Position numbers and translations under genes: made by a program
Notes under the pieces: generated by a model
Databases searched by the model: none
Seen by the model: only the letters and a program-made list of their open reading frames with translations
What the model was told of the DNA's origin: nothing
Source: Allomyces macrogynus ATCC 38327
Taxonomy: Eukaryota > Blastocladiomycota > Blastocladiomycetes > Blastocladiales > Blastocladiaceae
Direction of reading: 5' to 3'
NCBI GenBank assembly: GCA_000151295.1
Contig: GG745353.1
Span: 815,865-861,491 of the forward strand
Length of the DNA: 45,627 nucleotides
Shown: piece by piece, positions 43,945 to 45,627 of the stretch
Numbering within the stretch: position 1 is the stretch's first letter
How the letters are laid out: each line of letters begins with the position of its first letter

Positions 43945-44844
43945 TTACCACCTAACGACCGCGCCCTGCACCTCCCCACGCCGCGGCCGCGGCCAAACCG
44001 CAACCGCCCTTGACCGCGCATCACGCCCGTGCGCCGGCGCGTGCCGCTCTGCCGGCTCCACCGGCTCGTGCACGCGTGCGGTCGCGGGAACCGGCAACCG
44101 ATGTCGTGACAACGGACCCGGACCGGGTGGCGGTGGGCCCATGGTCTGGACCAGGATGAGCGCGAAGATGCACAGGCCGGCTATCACAGGGAGCGGGAGC
44201 CGACGCGGCCCAGCACGCGGGTGGGGTGCGGTGATCGGTGGCGGAAGACGGGATTTGTGGTCGGTGGCTGCAGGGTCGATGAGGTCGTGATCCGGCACGT
44301 CGGTGGAGCGAAATGACGCGTCGTAACAGGGTGGAGATTCTTGGTGGACGGCCGCGGCATCGGTTTCGGAACAGTAGATGGCAGAGAGGGGTGGGGATCG
44401 GGTTCTCGTCGCTTCTGTCGTCGCCGGGTGCAGCAGAGGCGCGGCGCACGGGTCGGAACCGTTGCACTGGTCGCTCGTGCCGTCGCCGTAGTCAGCCGCA
44501 ACGTATTCCGTGACGTGCTTTTCCATATCGTTCAGCTTCTCGTCGTTCTTGTCGTCGTCGTTTCTTGTCGGAGTGTCGTCGTGATCGCGCCCCTGTTCCA
44601 CTTGGTCGTGTAAGCCTACATGAGCGAGCACCGGCGGCGGCGCGCCGTATTTGAGCCAATAATCAACTTGGCGTGCCGACGGGAGCTCATGGTTTGGGAG
44701 AGTGGTGGTGATGCTGTGCCATGGTGCAGGTCGGTCGAATCTGCGGTTGGGCCGTGCCCGGGCAAGACACAACCGAAGGCACTCGCGCCCTGGCACTACC
44801 TTTACCACGGCCACCGCCGTGCTTTTCTCCACCACGCCGAGCAT
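43945..44844 (-). CDS. Putative single-pass membrane protein, about 299 aa
   Basis: An open minus-strand frame; the start at 44844 (MLGVVEKST) is a guess and an intron in the first half is possible. The convincing part begins near MEKHVTEYVAADYGDGTSDQ. It continues with a PPxY-type SPPCYDASF, then DVPDHDLIDP, a Pro/Arg-rich stretch and one transmembrane helix at about 222-243 (LPLPVIAGLCIFALILVQTM). A short Pro/Arg-rich tail follows. The order (acidic cytosolic part, basic Pro/Arg linker, helix, low-complexity tail) repeats that of the gene 230 nt downstream, so they may be diverged tandem paralogs, though I see no sequence identity. Function unknown. Confidence 0.45.
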   Translation of the reverse strand: MLGVVEKSTAVAVVKVVPGRECLRLCLARARPNRRFDRPAPWHSITTTLPNHELPSARQVDYWLKYGAPPPVLAHVGLHDQVEQGRDHDDTPTRNDDDKNDEKLNDMEKHVTEYVAADYGDGTSDQCNGSDPCAAPLLHPATTEATRTRSPPLSAIYCSETDAAAVHQESPPCYDASFRSTDVPDHDLIDPAATDHKSRLPPPITAPHPRAGPRRLPLPVIAGLCIFALILVQTMGPPPPGPGPLSRHRLPVPATARVHEPVEPAERHAPAHGRDARSRAVAVWPRPRRGEVQGAVVRW

Positions 44845-45050
44845 TTTCGAGCGGCGCGCGACGGGCGTGGATTCTGAAGGCCATGAAAAGAGACGCGCGT
44901 CATGGGCATACAAATGCTTGTCATAACCCCTCCCTCGGTGGGTAGGTCGGTGCAGTCGCAAAAATGGGAGAGAGGTGAATCTAAAGAAAAAACAACCAAA
45001 AAAAAAAAAACCACAACGAACCGTCACACATCACATCACATCACTGCCAA

Positions 45051-45627
45051 CTACTCCTCTACACTTGCGGCCACATCGGCCGCCGGCGCCGGCGCCGGCC
45101 CGCTGCCCATCATTTCGTCCTTGGTGGTTGACGACGCGACCGACATGGCACGTGCCGACCGGCCGAGACTGCTCGTCGCGACACTGCGCGGCAACGACCC
45201 GAGCGGTGGGAGCGACGGCGGGTAATTGCGCGCGTACTCGTCCCCAAGGCCGGCCATCGATACAGGCCGGTCGTCGTCGTCGCTGGCGGCAATCCCCAAA
45301 TCGGGCATCGCAGAGACCGGCCGCGCGCGCGACCGCGACCGCGACCGCCGTGAGGACGCCGAGTTGCGGGAAGCTTGCCGCGACGACCCGCGCGGCGGCG
45401 GGATCGCGTCGTTGGCAGCGGTCGCATGGACCGACGCCGACGAGGGGGTGGACGACGACGCGACCGACGCGGCATCATCGCCCGAATCGTCCGTGGCAGC
45501 CGAGAACCGCGCGGGCATCGACTGCCGGTACTGCGCGCGGCGCGCGGCCTTTTCCGCCTTCTCCGCCGCCGGTCGCGACCGCTGCCGCCGAGTCGCCGTT
45601 GGCCGCGGTCGCTTGCCGCGCGGCCGG
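45051..45627 (-). CDS. C-terminal part of a Ser/Arg-rich protein (partial, runs off the window)
   Basis: The frame is open from the window edge to TAG at 45051-45053, giving 191 codons before the stop. It begins with a basic, helix-like stretch (AAEKAEKAARRAQYRQS) followed by Ser/Ala/Asp-rich disorder. It includes ASSRRSRSRSRARPVSAMPD and ends ADVAASVEE. RS-dipeptide content suggests a nuclear or phosphorylated tail. No domain is visible, so the product cannot be named. The A-rich stretch at 44985-45012 lies in its presumed 3' UTR. Confidence 0.55.
   Translation of the reverse strand, partial: RPRGKRPRPTATRRQRSRPAAEKAEKAARRAQYRQSMPARFSAATDDSGDDAASVASSSTPSSASVHATAANDAIPPPRGSSRQASRNSASSRRSRSRSRARPVSAMPDLGIAASDDDDRPVSMAGLGDEYARNYPPSLPPLGSLPRSVATSSLGRSARAMSVASSTTKDEMMGSGPAPAPAADVAASVEE

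Noticed and set aside
1..45627. CRISPR arrays, bacterial operons, prophage or insertion sequences
   Set aside because: Spliced eukaryotic genes throughout; no regularly spaced repeats, transposase or terminal inverted repeats were found.

Overview
The window is nuclear DNA from a GC-rich, intron-rich eukaryote. The gene set (LAG1-type ceramide synthase, cytochrome c peroxidase, RRS1, an SM protein, a RhoGAP, a Rap1-type GTPase and a MAK/ICK-type kinase) fits a fungus that still makes a flagellum. An early-diverging zoosporic lineage such as Blastocladiomycota is my best guess, by inference and not proven. Nearly all genes are spliced, with introns of about 60-260 nt, CTRAC-like branch sites, CAG or TAG acceptors, and an unusual donor of the form GTRCGY.

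Layout, left to right: a MAK/ICK-like kinase (minus, 346-2824) diverges from a ceramide synthase (plus, 3873-5592). A long PPR protein follows (minus, 6036-10503). A 2.6 kb pyrimidine-rich non-coding block with a (CAG)16 tract leads to RAP1 (plus, 13076-13884). Next come a SEC1/Munc18 gene with nine exons (plus, 15005-17678) and a 1079-residue coiled-coil protein (plus, 18149-21455), which converges on a RhoGAP (minus, 21704-24869). Cytochrome c peroxidase lies at 26238-27654 (plus).

From about 28.0 to 31.1 kb the composition changes: CpG is rare, TpG/CpA are common and frames are broken. This is a decayed relic containing remains of a 2OG-Fe(II) dioxygenase-like protein on the minus strand. 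After it come a coiled-coil/WD40 protein (minus, 31328-33201), RRS1 (minus, 33661-34884) and a long-chain acyl-CoA synthetase (minus, 35307-37833). The synthetase diverges from a DTW-domain tRNA acp3U transferase (plus, 39124-40262).

The right end is mostly lineage-specific and on the minus strand: a small His-rich protein with a clear TATA box (40943-41632), two adjacent single-pass membrane proteins (42262-43714 and about 43945-44844), and a partial Ser/Arg-rich protein running off the edge (45051-45627).

The genes do not form a pathway cluster; they are independent housekeeping, signalling and trafficking genes. The most notable signals are genome-level: the systematic +4 C at donors, a GC-AG intron, recurrent 16-18 nt G/C homopolymers in introns and flanks, and the CpG-depleted relic. 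Exon coordinates were worked out by hand from splice motifs, frame and remembered family similarity. The total coding lengths of the gene models keep frame.
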